Shown: positions 50,022-63,789 of the stretch, piece by piece
Position numbering within the stretch: the first letter of the stretch is position 1
Layout: each line of letters begins with the position of its first letter
From: Mastigias papua
Lineage: Eukaryota; Cnidaria; Scyphozoa; Rhizostomeae; Mastigiidae
Assembly: GCA_964019165.1 (NCBI GenBank)
Contig: OZ025267.1
Coordinates: forward strand, 21,709,003 to 21,773,002
DNA length: 64,000 bases
Direction of reading: 5' to 3'
Made by a program: the position numbers and the translations under genes
The notes under the pieces: generated by a model
Database searches by the model: none
What the model was told of the DNA's origin: nothing
Seen by the model: the letters and a program-made list of their open reading frames with translations, nothing else

Positions 50022-53000
50022 ATGCTTCAACAAAGACTGCAGCATATTCTCGGCGGCCTTAAGAGCCGGAATGATGATTTTCGAACAAAGAGCGCCCAGG
50101 AGCTACAGCATTTCGTTACAACTGAAGTGAGAGAAGCTACTGCAGAACAACAGTACTTACAGTTAATGGACGATCTTATTCACCAAATTTCCGTTTTGGT
50201 CCAAAGTAGTGATGCAAATGACAAAAAAGGAGGAATTATTGCAATAGGTATATATGTTTATTGCTTTTTCTCGTTTGTCTTAGAGATCACAAATTATTCT
50301 GTACACGAATCATCCTGTATGTGCCGTTCTTTAATTCCAACTGGAAAAATTTTTTATCCCTGTTGAATGGTGACATGACGTATCAGAAAGATAACAGTAC
50401 ACCCTTTCAAAGTTAAACAGGCCTGTAAAAGCATTGCTAAGGGACTGTACTGTATGATATGTCGAGTTGGTATGCTTTATATGCAAGCTATGACTTTGCA
50501 CAAAAAGCAACGGTGGATTTTCTTTCCTATTTTAACAACGTTTTTGATATCCGCTGCAGTTTTGTAATTTGAATGACTAGAAAGACATGTCATCAATAGA
50601 GAAAGATGCAAATTGATGTGAATACTGGATAAGAAATGAATTCTTTAATTGTTGTATGCACCAGAACTCTGCAGATCCATCATACGTGTGAAATCAATAA
50701 ACCTGTGCATGCAAAAGTTAACACATTGGTGTGCTATAATAGATAAAATGTATCATATCTGTATCTTTTAGTCAGCTTAATTGGCGTAGATGGTGGGAAT
50801 TCCAACAGAATTTCTAGATTTGCAAATTCCCTCCGTAATATGCTGCCTGTTAGTGATGTTGGAGTGATGGTAATGAGGGCAAAGGCTGTTGGAAGGCTTG
50901 CTCAAGTTGGGGGCACATTCTCTGCAGACTATGTGGAATTTGAAGTCAAAAGAGCCATTGAGTGTTTAGATGGTGACAGGAATGAAGGACGAAGGCATGA
51001 TGCAGTAAGTTTGTGATTTAGTAATGTGGTTCATCTTTTAGTATCAATTTGTGTGCTTTGTAAGTTTACATGAAACCAATTCAATTAATTTTATTATTTG
51101 AAAGTTGTTTTTCATCATCACTTGTAAGCATTTTTATGCTGAGCAAGGGGAAGCAGGGTTGCAACTGGGGAGTTTAGGGGCAGAGATCTAATCCACAAGC
51201 AGCACACCATGAACCTTTTATAGAGAATTTATATGGTTTAGGGACAGGATTATTTGCCTCATATAGACTGCGTGATCATACAGTGACACCCTTTGTTGAT
51301 CATTGTTGGGCTCATATCATCATTTAATATGCAGGGAACACAGATGCAGAGAGAGGAAACTGTGTTGTTGACTGCATGTATACTGTACTCTTGACTGAAC
51401 TTTACATTACAAATAACATGAATATATAAATATAAATGAAGAACTACCAATAATAAACATGATTTATGTACAGGAAGGGTTAGGTGGTTGTTGGTAGTTT
51501 GCTGAATGGATTCATGTAGTGATGATTGCCTGTAGAGCAACAGATGAGGGAATTACCAGTTGTGTGATGACAGAAGTGATACAAGGTGATGTCCAAGATG
51601 TGTGATGTGGAAATGTGAATGAATGAATGAAAGAAGGAAAATTTGCATTGAGTAGAAATGCCCTAAGTGTACAATGTTTACATATGGGCTGCTAGCCCTA
51701 AATAAGTAGAGTTACTTTGAATTATATTTGCTCCACTATAAGTTGTTTCAATCCAGGGACAAACAACCTTTTGCCCCATGGAGGCCATTCCTATGATGCC
51801 TGGTTTCTTGACCAGACAGGTTTGACCAGAATGGAGTGTACTACTGTATATCCAAATATCATTTTTAACCAAATTCGTGAAGTCAGTGGCCACTTAGAAT
51901 TTGCATGCAGGCCAGGTATGGCCCATAGACTGGTGGTTGCCCATTCCTATTTTAATCTAAAGGAAATGTAGAAAGCAGTGAGATGATGTTAATGAGTAAT
52001 ATGAAATAATAGGTATCCATGTGGGTTTTAAGAGTTTGTTTTGCATATATCTGGCTACTTATGTGTAATACCTATTTTGCAAGTTTTTGCAATATATGTG
52101 GCATTTGATATTCATGTAAAGATGAATTTGGTCACATACTCAATTTGTGGAGCTAGGTTTTCTATAGGAAACTTAACATATGGGATTCAAATGTTGAGTT
52201 AGTAAATGTTTGATTTATCAGCCAGTTGATTTATTGAAAGCCAACAGAACCTTAAAATCTCAGATAAACCTTTTCAAAACTGAGAGTGTTGTTTATAATG
52301 GTTCTGTATCAATTCTGTCATCAGATTTGAGCAATTATGAGTTCATTTTCTTGTTTTAGGTACTTGTTCTAAAAGAGCTTGCTGTCAATGCACCTGCATT
52401 CTTCTTTCAACATGTTCAATCCTTTTTTGATAACATCTTCAGTGCAATTAGAGACCCAAAGGCAAGTTCTACTCATTCACCCTGTTTTGACATATTGTCT
52501 ATTGGTAATTTTTCACCTATTATTAGAGCATAAATTGTGGATAGTGGCCATCACAATTACTGTGCATGCCCCATTATAGTTAAGAGAATGCAACAGGAGT
52601 TGGAAAATGTCACTACCAAATTCACTTTTCATTATTTGTACTGTTCTTGTAGGAGACAACATTGTCCATAAATATTAAGACATCCATTTGGATGTCTTAA
52701 TATTTATGGATTTAGTATTTTAAGTATGTAGATTTGAATATTGAAATATTTCACAAGGATTTATCTTGCTCTTAATGTAGAGTGTATGCCCTGGCCACAT
52801 TAGGCTTTGTTTGAGGTTATCCTTGCTGGATAGAAACAGACAATTTCCTTTTGTGAACTTACTGTAATATTTTGGGTACAAATTTTAATGCATTTTATTA
52901 GTATCTTATTTTCATTGGTTTTGTTCTAGCCTGCAATCAGAGAAGGTGCAGTGGAAGCTCTAAGGGCGTGCTTTGCAATAATTACACAAAGAGAGACAAA

Positions 53001-56000
53001 GAAGAATCACTTCACTCATTGGTACCAGGTCAGTAGTTTACTTAGTCCATGCCTACCAAAAGTTTTGGAACACTTACATTACTTTTTAGTAGGAAGAGCA
53101 AACTCCCCCTCTTCCCCTCAGAACAGTGTTGAGTTAAACAAGTCTTACTAGCAGCAAATATGTCAATGCATTCTCAGGTAGCACTTAGGCAACCTTGCTG
53201 TTATCTCAACATTGTTTTAAGGGAAAGGGTTTGCACTGGTTTTCACACTTGATGGTAGACTCAGTGTTATAAAGTAAGCTAAGTTATTCGGTGGTTTTGC
53301 CAAGGACTTTTGACAGATATTATACTTGTTATCAATCTTGGTATTTAGCGCTATTACTTTCTCCAGAGTTAATTACACATGCAGTTTGCCAACATTTATT
53401 GTACTTCAGCAAGCTTTGCTCTATACCTGTATCATGCAGACCGTGATAAATTGTTATCAAACCAATTTGAAATCGTTTTATCATTTTCTTCTAGCAAGTA
53501 TATGATGAAGCTAAGCGTGGATTTGAAGATACAACAAATACCAGAGAAAAAGGAGTGGTCCTGACAAAAGAGGACAAAGCTCATGGCTCACTTTTGGTCA
53601 TTCAAGAGCTTGTACGAAATGGTTGCAGTGAAGGAGAGGTACATTTGTGTTACTCTTGATTGTGCATTTCTTGTTGGAGAAATTCCCGCTTATTTATGTT
53701 ATGAATATTAATCTTCATCCCAAGCATTTCAAAGTGTATTCATTGTGGATGGTTAATAGTTGATGTGAATATTTGTATTATTGTTTATTTTTGTTTGTAA
53801 TTCAGCAGATATCATCTGTCAGAATAACTAGATTGGATTCTTTTTATACAAATTCAGGGTTTTTGTTTGATCCATTGATTCCTCAATCAGACTGTCAACA
53901 AAACCATGTTGTTGATGTAATTATTAATACTTCATCAAATTGCATCAAGATTGCAGGTTTTGGTGTAGGAAGGAATTAATTCGTTTACTTTTTATGTATA
54001 AATTTCCAGCGACTTCGTCGGCAAATGGAGGAAATTTATAGTGATAATCCGGTTAGAATTGAGACGGTCTCTGATGTGCCATGGTCATCAAAGACTGGAA
54101 AATTCCAGACCAGCCAGCATCAACGGAGTTTTGTACCATTGTGGAATACTGGTGCTCATAATATGCCACATTCTCAAAGTCGATATTGCAGGGAATTTAT
54201 GGATGAGAAGTTTGTCGAGGTAATTATGACTTCAAAAAACGCTTACCTCACAGATTTAAAAAATTACTTATAGGCAGTGGCAGCTAGGTGTAACTTTATA
54301 AGCTATTGTTATTAAGTGACTGTTCTGCCATATAAATGCGCAAATTGTCAGCCGAAAATGTAAACATTTAGCCTTCTGTTCTGTCATTTCTTTCGTTTTT
54401 CCATTGTTTGTAGAAGTTTGTTTTTTCTGTCATTGTGCAGAATTTACATAGTTTGCTATTCTTCAAGCATGAGGCTAATACCTAAAGGCGGTTTGGACAA
54501 TTGTATAAATTCTGACCATATGTATGTTTGTATCTCGATATCTTTGATCAGTTTGCTGTTTATGTTGTTTTTATCGTCTTACCTCATAGGTGTCAAAATT
54601 AGTTATGAAGTATCGAACGTCAAGAAACATCTTAATTCAACAAACATTGCTGACTTTGCTACCACAATTGGCTGCATTTAAGCCTAATGTTTTCGTCCAA
54701 ATGTAAGCTAATGCTCACTTGCAAATCTGGTTGACTGACATTTCTTGGTAGATCTTAAAATGAAGCCATAAATGGAGTAATTCCTGCATATTTGGTGCTC
54801 CACAAGCTCATTGGAAGCATCCACTTGAAAGTTAATAATCACTCCGGTGATGCATTATTCCTGTTGCATCACGCAACAGAGGCTATTTACCTTACATTGA
54901 TGGTAGTTTTTTAGCGCCCACAGCTTGTACTTCTATATTGGTTTTTTGTTATATCAATTTTTTAGCATTTTGTTTTAATCTTTTTGTTTAGTAGTAGTGT
55001 TGTATTCAGGCATTGGCGAATACGTGCTGTTTACTCGTTGAGTTAACTTCGGAGGACAGATCTGCGTTCCCTTTCAACAAAAGAGAATTTTTATGTAATT
55101 TTTATGCAATTTTTATGCAATTTTGTTTCCTCCCCAGGCACTTGAGCGATACAATAATTTACATGAATCAGTGCTTGGGAAGAAAGGTAAGAACTAGCAT
55201 CGAATCTCTTGATTGTCTGCAAGTTTTGAATACGTATTCAGCTCAGATTTATTGACGTTTCAGAACACTTATGTCCGACACGTTGCCAGTTGGTCACATT
55301 ATAGCCCATTATGCTGTATGACGTTGTCCAGGCTATAAGTTAATAGACATTCAATGTCGATAAAGAACTGATTTGTATAAAGTATATATTCTGGTAGAAA
55401 ATTTTGGATAGTTTCTTTTGTACAAGATAGCACCCAATCTTTGGCTATTTTTAAAGCGCGATCGCTTAGTTGAACAACTCCCTTTAGTTAATTAATTATG
55501 TTTTTGAATAAGGTCTTATTTGTAGAGATATTCTGTACATATTTTTGTATATAGCTTTTTTGCCATTGTTATATTGTAGGCTGATAGGGTTAGGGGCATA
55601 AAAGTCTTTCAAGAAATTAGTTGGTTTTGAAACGGTTGTTGCAAATTTTTCAGGAGAAAGAAAGATCGGCTGCATTCGAAGCTATTGGATTACTGGCTGT
55701 TGCAGTTAAAAATGATATTGTTCGTTACTGGAGAAAATGGAAGAATGTTCTGGAGTATATCAAGAATTCTTTGCCAAGCAAAGATTTAGGCCACAAGTGT
55801 GTCTCCATTTCTTTTTGTACTTGTTTCACTTCTACTTTGTCTGCGCGTAATGGCTTTTATTTGTAAGGATCTTTAATCTCATTGAGCATGGTAAATTTAC
55901 AACCTTTGCGCCCATTTTCTGCAGAGCATGAGCTATGTATAAATCTGTTCTCGAATCGCTCCTTCCCAAATGTGTTCCTTTGCCTCTTTTTCAATTGATG

Positions 56001-59000
56001 CAATCTAGTCTTTGTCTTCTATCAAGGTGTGAGGGTATCTTTGTACTTTGTAAGATACACATTCTTGTTTTATGTTGTCTTTGTTTATTTTCTATCAATA
56101 TAGCATATTCCGCTCGCTCTATGTATGTTCTCCACAAACTTTGAATCAAAGGAATTGATTTATTGGAACATACTTGGTGTTTCAAATGAGATATTTTCAC
56201 CTAAAAGCATTTAGTTTTTAAGCGTATTCACGCAAAGCAGATACAAGATTTCAGGATCATTACTCAGAGAATATGCTATTGTTTTTGACATGAACTGTTT
56301 TCATCCCCATAGACGCAAGCCAGCATCCGTCGATCCTATGATATTTGCTTGTGTAAGCATGATTGCAAAAGCTTTTGGCCACCGTATGGCAACGAAGGGC
56401 TCAATCTTTAAAGAAATAATTGACCAAATGCTTGGAGTCGGACTGAGGTATGCAATGCCAAAGCTATTGAGGTCTATGTCTTAGACTTTTAAATGTCATG
56501 GACTTCTCGCCGTTATAGATATTAAGTATGTTTGGTATTATGCTATTTAGTTTATTTAAGTAGTAGCATTTTTCTCAGTCATTTCCTTCTGTTTTTTTGG
56601 TGCACACCAATCGTTAGATATTTTTAAGCATATTTACATGATGAAGATCGGGAACGTCTTCATTGCCACACTTGCAGAATGTGGAAATGTGTCAATTATC
56701 ATTTCCATTGGTTTCCTAATTATTTTTCGGTATTTCTTTCTCAGTATTTCCTAATCCAATGTGAGTTATAATTACTGTTCCTTTTGCTCAGCCCTGCTTT
56801 AACTGCATGCCTGAGGGATCTTGCTGATTTGATTCCAACATCAAAGAAACACATTCAAGGTGATTTTCTGTTGTTACCACTCTGATGTTTTCCCATCTTT
56901 GTGTGTGCTCTGTTTGTAAGTTTATTTTTGTTAGACCCGAACAGAAGATTGAGAATTAAAGAGTTGCTTCTAATGTAGGAAGGAGAGCTATTTTAGATGA
57001 TGTTGCTATGCATATTGCGTTGTGTTGTACTTCTGTTTTGATGATTCAATGGCCTGAATAAAACAGGTCAGGTCGATAGTTTCACAGGGATCTATTTTGA
57101 AGCTGAGATAGTGGGGAATAATTTGTCAAACGTTTCATGTACAGTGGCTTTAAATTATTTTGCCAGTAGGAGATAATTCCTACAATACGTGTAGAAGAGC
57201 CAGTAGAAGATAGTTCCTGTAATTGCTCGGTTATTTTATTGATATCATTTATGTGGATGATCATATTGGTAATTGGCAGTATTACATTATTAACCTACTA
57301 AGTACATAGCTTTTTGTTTTCTGTCATGAGCTGAAAGACACTTGTGCTGTAAAAGTACGTTTAATTGTAGATGGGTTGTTAAATATGCTGTCTAATATTC
57401 TGATGCATGTGCCTCTGCGACACCCTGGAATGCCTAAAAGTGCGATGCAGACTCCAACTCCCTCAGGTACTTTTTCATCGATAGTTCATATTTACTTTGC
57501 CCATCTCATCATTGACTGTTCCACAGGCCACCTGCCCCAGTGTAGTTTTGGAGTCTTTGTAGATGCCCATAAATTTTTCTCTATATTGCAAGGCATTATT
57601 GAAACTTATCATCACTGCAGTGCTTTCTAGATTTGAGCCTTTTTCTCAATATGTATTTGGTATGTTATGTCAGATTTCTGTATCTTTTCCGCAAATGGTA
57701 AGTTTCTATTTTATTGACTAACCCTTAGCACTTATTGTGTCACTTGTGTTTCGTAATTCTACAGGCTCTTCTCATTTCAACTTCTCCGACGATGACATCA
57801 CAATGACAACATTGGCTTTGCGTACTCTTGGGACATTTGATTTTGAAGGTGAGTTTTTTGTCCCTCTGCGGTGTATCTTTTTATATTCATCCCTCAGATG
57901 TCCTGTTATTTTGTATCAGTTTTGTTCCACTTATTATAGAATACTTTGATGAGGGGTATTTGTTATTTTCCCAAATCTTCTTAGTCAAGCCCTATCTCCA
58001 TTTGGTGCTAATTTTGGAAAAACTTAGTTTTCTTAATCGTAGAATTCTCAGATACATTTTTGAATGTTTCCGAGCTTAGGTAACCCCTTTTAATACAATT
58101 TGTTCATCATAGGCCATACCCTGACCAAGTTCGTCACGCATTGTGCTGATAATTTCCTGTCAAGTGAACACAAAGAGATTCGCATGGAAGCAGTTAGAAC
58201 ATGTTCTTGCCTTCTCACACCCACACCACATGTATGTATATAAAGCATTGTTATTCTCTGAAAATGCCTTTTCCACTGATTACCTCATTCTGAAAGCTTG
58301 AGCAGATACATATTGAACAAACTCCTTAGTAGCTAGATGCTACAACTTACTGACACCCAACACCCTTACACTGATTGCAAGTTTTTTAAAGCTGTAGCGT
58401 GATTGGTTGAGCGTAGCATAGCATACAATCGCAACAGTTATTATTCAAATGTGACGTACATTGTAGCCTTTTTAACTTAGCATAATCTTAACCTTCTAAC
58501 TGGAGCCGTTTTTCATGCAATATTCTTCACATGTTTTACAGGTTTATCATGTACCAAATCAACTCCCTGTATGGTTCCTTCTGTTACTTGACAACAACTG
58601 AGTATATGTTCAAGTAATAATTCAAGTTTTGTTGTCTCAGGTCCTCGATTGCGTGAACGGCTGCTTTGCTTAGTTCGCTGTCAACAGGAAAATTTTACTT
58701 ACCTTAATAGATCGAGCTAGTTAAGACTTCTATTTATCCTCTCGAACCATCCATGCCATTCATAACAGTAGTCAGTTCTTTTGCCATCCGGTGCAATGTA
58801 GAACTTCCTTAAGATTTCCTTCCATGTGATGGTGTCCACAGTTTGCCACCTTAAGCTATGTCGATCTTGCTGCACCAGGAGTTTCCAGCCATAGGCAGTC
58901 TTTGTTGATGTATTGAACAGGTAATTTGAAGAATGTTACCATAAAGCTCTGTTTGTTGACTGGTCTTTCCTCGATTGCTTAAAGCGTTTGTTGCAAAGCG

Positions 59001-62000
59001 TTATTAGGCGTTTATACTGATTTTAGCCCATGGTTGTGCCAAGCAAAGGCAATCAACACCCATTAAGTGCTGCAAGCACTCAAGTTGTCTCTGAAGTTCT
59101 AAGCAAACTCTTAACTGTTGGAATAACTGATCCAGGTATGCTGCCTTGTTTAGTTACTATGGTACGCAAGAATTTTGAATTGTATCATCAGTTTCATTTT
59201 CTATTGAGGAGTGAATTGCAATTTGTCATTTCTTAGTATAAGAAATTTATTTCTTATTCAAAATTGTCCATAGTAGTATCAAGGACACGGGACATCGCGT
59301 TTGCACTATTGTGATTGGACGAGTGCTAGCCAATCAACTTTAGAATATATCATCGTTTCATTCTCTGCCCCTTGTGACGTGTTCTTTAATATTTACGTAG
59401 ATTCCTTCAGTAATCCCCATACAGTCGAATAGGTAGTTCCTTTACTTCGGATTTTTACATTGAAATTTTAAGCACATCTCGTTTGTATTATCACTTCAAT
59501 CGTCTTAGTTGGGAATCGACGAATGTATGTAAGATCAATTGCTCTCTCGCCTGTATTCACACATCAATTCTGAGTTCTTGTGAATCCAAGTTCCGTCGAA
59601 ATCTCCATGTGCAGTGCAGCAATCATATTTTTAACTGCTTAAGTACACTGAGTCGGAACTCCAGTATTCAAAGTAGAAAGTGTTTGTTTTTCTTTCCAAT
59701 CGGAATTTTTCATGAAACTGAAGTATATAGGAATGTTTAGTATTTGTGACTTTTTTGTATATTATTTCCGTAGATCCTGATATCAGGTTATGTGTTCTTG
59801 CCTCGTTGGATGAAAGGTTTGATGCTCATCTTGCCCAGGCCGAGAATCTACAAGCATTATTTGTCGCGTTGAATGATGAAGAATTTACAATTCGTGAACT
59901 GGCGTTGAGTTCTATTGGAAGACTAAGTAGTTATAATCCGGCATACATTTTGCCTTCATTAAGGAAAACATTAATTCAGGTAGTCCTTTTAAGAACTCGT
60001 TTTTAATATACATCGTCTGTGCGTATGAACAAAATTATTTATTCTCATTAAACGAGTATGAAGTGTTATTCGAGGTGAATTGGGCAAAACTCTTTTGCTC
60101 ACAGAGGATAATCAATTTAGAACTCCCTACCTAGTAAAATAAAATCTTCTAGGACTTTTGGGTAATTGAAGAGCAAATTAAAATCCATGCTTGTCGGCAA
60201 AAACTACAAAATTTACTTTAACTATTTATTTTGTGTATTTTATCACTATTGTAGATTATGAAATTTTGTAAAATTCATTTAACTTCATTTATTTTTTTGT
60301 AAGTAGCATTTCTGTAAGTTTTGGCATGGCCCCCTGTAACTAGATATAAGATCTGATTAACCACCATTTATGGATATTGAAAAATGAAATAGAGAATGAA
60401 AGACGATTTTACAACCATTCTATTGCGTCTTATTGTAGTCTAATGCAGCTCGTTCTCTCCAATTTCATCATATGGCAGTTTTTTCCAACTCAAACTTCGT
60501 CCAGTTTTATCTACACCCTCCTGCTGAATGTGTAATGAATATATCTTTCAGATTTTAACAGAGCTAGAGTACAGTGGAATTGGTAGAAACAAAGAACAGA
60601 GTGCAAGGATGCTTGGACATTTGGTTTCCAATGCCCCAAGACTCATCAAGCCATACATGGAACCAATCCTTCGGGTTCGTTTTTCTAATAAATTTATCTA
60701 CTTTACTCATTAACGTTAACAGGATATCTGAATGCTTGAAGCGTATCATTAAAATTGTATTTGATTTGATATACAGTTGACTACACGGCCCTAAATTACC
60801 CAGAAAATTCTATTATTTATGGTAAGAAAGATAGAGTATTTAAATAAATAGTACTTTACGCTTATACTAGTGTTCCACCGGAATAATCCCACCCGAATGG
60901 GAAACTATGATGCCGTTGTTCCGATAATTTGCAAGTGGTTATTTGTTTGATGACATGACAAGTCGGAGTACTTATCAACTTTTTATTATGTAAGTTTGCT
61001 CCACTGTTTTCCCTATTAATCTACTCTTACTTTCCTTATAAACGGGGATATCGGAAATATTTCTGAAACATAATAGACAAGTGCCTTTATAGCGGAAGGG
61101 GGGGGGTCGGAAATATCTCTAATATCTAATGGCAATTTAACTGTCTATTGCGCTTTTGACAAACATCAAAAGATATATTCAATTGGTGTAAGAAACACGA
61201 TCACTTAGTAAAAGAAGAAATTTCTTTTCTTTTAAGCTTCCAGACCATTTTTCAGTCCTTGAAATTTAATAAACGGGGCATCCTAGTAAGTTCCAGAGAA
61301 GTTGGAAAAACATGAAAAATTATTATGCGCTCCCCCTCCCCGTTTATTAGGGACCTAACAGTAAGCTTTTCACATGGCAGTGTCGCAATGTATTTTCAGC
61401 TCTTGTGCCATTTTCATTGGGAATTCTGAGTCCCTAGTTTTAACTCTAGAAACTTGGTCAGTTGCATATTTGCGTGGTTGAATTTTAAAGTTCAAAGTGT
61501 CTACATAACTCTTTCCTCCAAAGGCACAAGATTCAAGGAATGAGATTTCTTTTGCGATATGTAGTTTGTACTCAAATACTCAATAATTCCAGATCATTAT
61601 ATTTACACTTTGAAGTTAGAAACCGTTTACAAACTTTTAGACCGTAAATGCCCGAAAATTTAAGAAATTTTTAGCCCTAACCGTCTCACTAAGTTTCTTT
61701 AAAAAATGTGTATATGCTTGAAGAGATGATGTGTCTTTCATTTGTTGTCTATGTATTTTGTTCACAAGAATTCCTCGGTTTTCCCTTGCAATTTCAAGGT
61801 ATGAAGTCTTCCGTTCACGATGAATGTTGTGAAACATTTCAGTTATTGGTTTTCATTTTAGGCGCTCATACCGAAATTGAAAGACCAGGACCCTAATCCT
61901 GGAGTCGTAACAAGTGTATTGAATACTATCGGAGATCTGGCCCAGGTAGATAATATGGATAGCAGATATTTTCGTCTGAATAAGTGATTTAAGGAATGTG

Positions 62001-63789
62001 AATTGTTTATGAATGAAATCAGTTGGTTTTTTAGTAAGCTCTTGCATGAACCATGATAAGGAGTCATGGAGATTCTATGCTCATAAAATCATGTGAAATG
62101 GAAAATGCTATTTGTTGTTTACATCTTTCAACTCAATAGATGATTTCCCACATTTTTAATTATCTTTTTGTATTTGATAGCTATTCATCCTAGAGATGTA
62201 ATTATATTTTAAGAACCACGCCTTTTTGTTGTGAGATCTTCCGTCTAGATTCTCCTCTTGGCCTGTCTTGTAATAGAGCTGTCTTTGTATAGTATGCTTT
62301 CGTGACCTGTAAATTATCATCATCCAGCAGAGGATGATGTCTCATCAATTTAATTGTTACTTGAAGATATGTTTTATACCATGGGCAAAGCATTGTGATA
62401 TAGAGAGAATAGATAAAACCTGCGACTGCCTGTAGGCAGAAATCTTTTTTGTGGCTGCATGAAGTTTGGTAGATTTTATATAAGGTTGTTGTTAAACCTT
62501 GCTTAATTCGAATTATGTTTTTTCGAGCGATTTAACAGGTGTTTATTTCCCACGGGAATGGGAACATCATCCTATGGAAAATAGATATTTTTCTATTGTT
62601 GCCTGCAGTTGTTTGTAGCAATTTTTGCCCACTAGCTACGAACTAATTTGCATATCCAGTATATTTCGCAAAATATTGATGAGAATCTCATAATAGGATA
62701 CAGCTTACATGCAAACTTTGAGCGAACTATTGATCGTTCCTTTTTTATATCTCGAATTCTGAAAAGTTAATTGTTTATGAACAGGTCAGTGGTTATGAGA
62801 TGAGGAAGAATGTCGACGAGCTTTTTACAGTTATTATTGAGATGTTGCAAGATGCTTCCTCGCTCGTCAAAAGGGAGGTGAGTGATTCTGTTGCCACCAT
62901 ATACATATTTTCTGTGCATTCTTTATAGCTCTAATCAGCTAATCAAATATGTTTATATCATCAAATCTACAAGAGCTTTGGGGATATACAGCAATTGTAA
63001 ATTGGCCATATACTTTCTCCTTCTATCTTGCAGGTGGCTCTTTGGACATTTGGTCAGCTAGTTGAGAGTACCGGGTATGTATGGCAACCAAATGCTTTTC
63101 GTTTTGGCGATGTATAGGGGAGCAGTCAATAAGTATCGGGGAAACTGGAGCAGAGGGAAATGGGCTGGGGATTGAGATTTTGATGTATGTTGGCATTGGG
63201 GTATGAAATTTATATCAACTTTCAAGCTGGGGTATGAAATAAAAGTTCAGGAAATACTAGAAGTGGCAGGATGGCAGATACCTGGAGAATATCCACCAAT
63301 TGTTGTGTTGTATAATACTTTAAACATTTGCATTCATGCCTTTTTGCGTAGCTGAGTATCAAAATATTTTGAGTCCACTGACTGGAGCTTCAAACAATCT
63401 CTGCATGTTTCACTGGGGACAGAATGTTTGTAGCTATTTTTTCGTTTGCCTCCGCCCCCCTCCCCCGTATGCGTAATGACTGTTTCCTTACTATGATATT
63501 TAGCATGTAGTTTTATACCATTACACTTTGACGTTCTCCTCATGATGTTTTGTAATCTTATCATTGTACATCGTAACTTCGATGATTGTAGGAATAAAGT
63601 ATCTTTGAAATAAAAAGTCATCAATTCCTTAGTGTATTAACTCTTGTTTCTTATATTTGTTCCATTGGTATCAATGAATTGAAATTGTTTTTTAGATATG
63701 TCGTAGAACCCTACAAAAAGTATCCAAACTTGCTAGAGGTCCTTTTAAATTTTCTCAAAAATGAACAGTCTCCTGGGATCCGGAAAGAG
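50022..63789 (+). CDS. MTOR: mTOR kinase, N-terminal HEAT region (partial, runs off the right edge)
   Basis: Catalytic kinase of TORC1 and TORC2, which couples nutrients and growth signals to growth. Exons: 50022-50247, 50772-51004, 52360-52461, 52930-53028, 53495-53638, 54010-54219, 54590-54702, 55138-55186, 55654-55796, 56313-56447, 56792-56859, 57371-57466, 57765-57848, 58113-58231, 59027-59135, 59774-59979, 60552-60674, 61862-61945, 62785-62877, 63034-63074, 63696-63789. All phases join; 2571 nt give 857 residues, equal to about the first third of the family. The start is supported by an in-frame TAG at 49983-49985 with no later upstream ATG. Signatures include [73 protein letters not shown] and [20 protein letters not shown]. 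The region is HEAT-repeat scaffold; FAT, FRB and kinase domains lie beyond the window. One intron (52462-52929) uses a GC donor. The final exon ends at a GTAAGG donor. Confidence 0.96.
52665..52710. repeat. Perfect 46-bp palindrome in mTOR intron
   Basis: Two 22-base arms, starting TCCATAAATATT, are exact inverted copies separated by only two T bases. It lies in the mTOR GC-AG intron 52462-52929. A perfect, almost loopless palindrome of this length is unlikely by chance. Confidence 0.95.
58717..58935 (-). pseudogene. Unidentified Trp-rich open frame without ATG, in mTOR intron
   Basis: On the minus strand 72 codons are open between an upstream TAA (58936-58938) and a TAG (58717-58719). The frame has no ATG. 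Its composition looks protein-like: five Trp and motifs such as [31 protein letters not shown] and [13 protein letters not shown] do not recognise the family. It could be a fragment of a nested gene or of a transposon, or a chance frame. Confidence 0.3.
61024..61370. mobile_element. Possible MITE with AAACGGGG subterminal boxes
   Basis: The left side reads CTTACTTTCCTTATAAACGG, and the right side, reverse-complemented, reads CTTACTGTTAGGTCCCTAAT followed by AAACGGGG. G-rich or C-rich boxes and ATAAACGGGG strings recur inside. This recalls the C-rich CGCTTATT boxes of the 992-1520 element. The ends are imperfect, so the call is tentative. Confidence 0.3.

Noticed and set aside
51678..51971. 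Overlapping frames of 71 and 84 residues in mTOR intron 2
   Set aside because: Neither strand resembles a known protein and there are no splice sites fitting mTOR; the flanking mTOR exons join without them.
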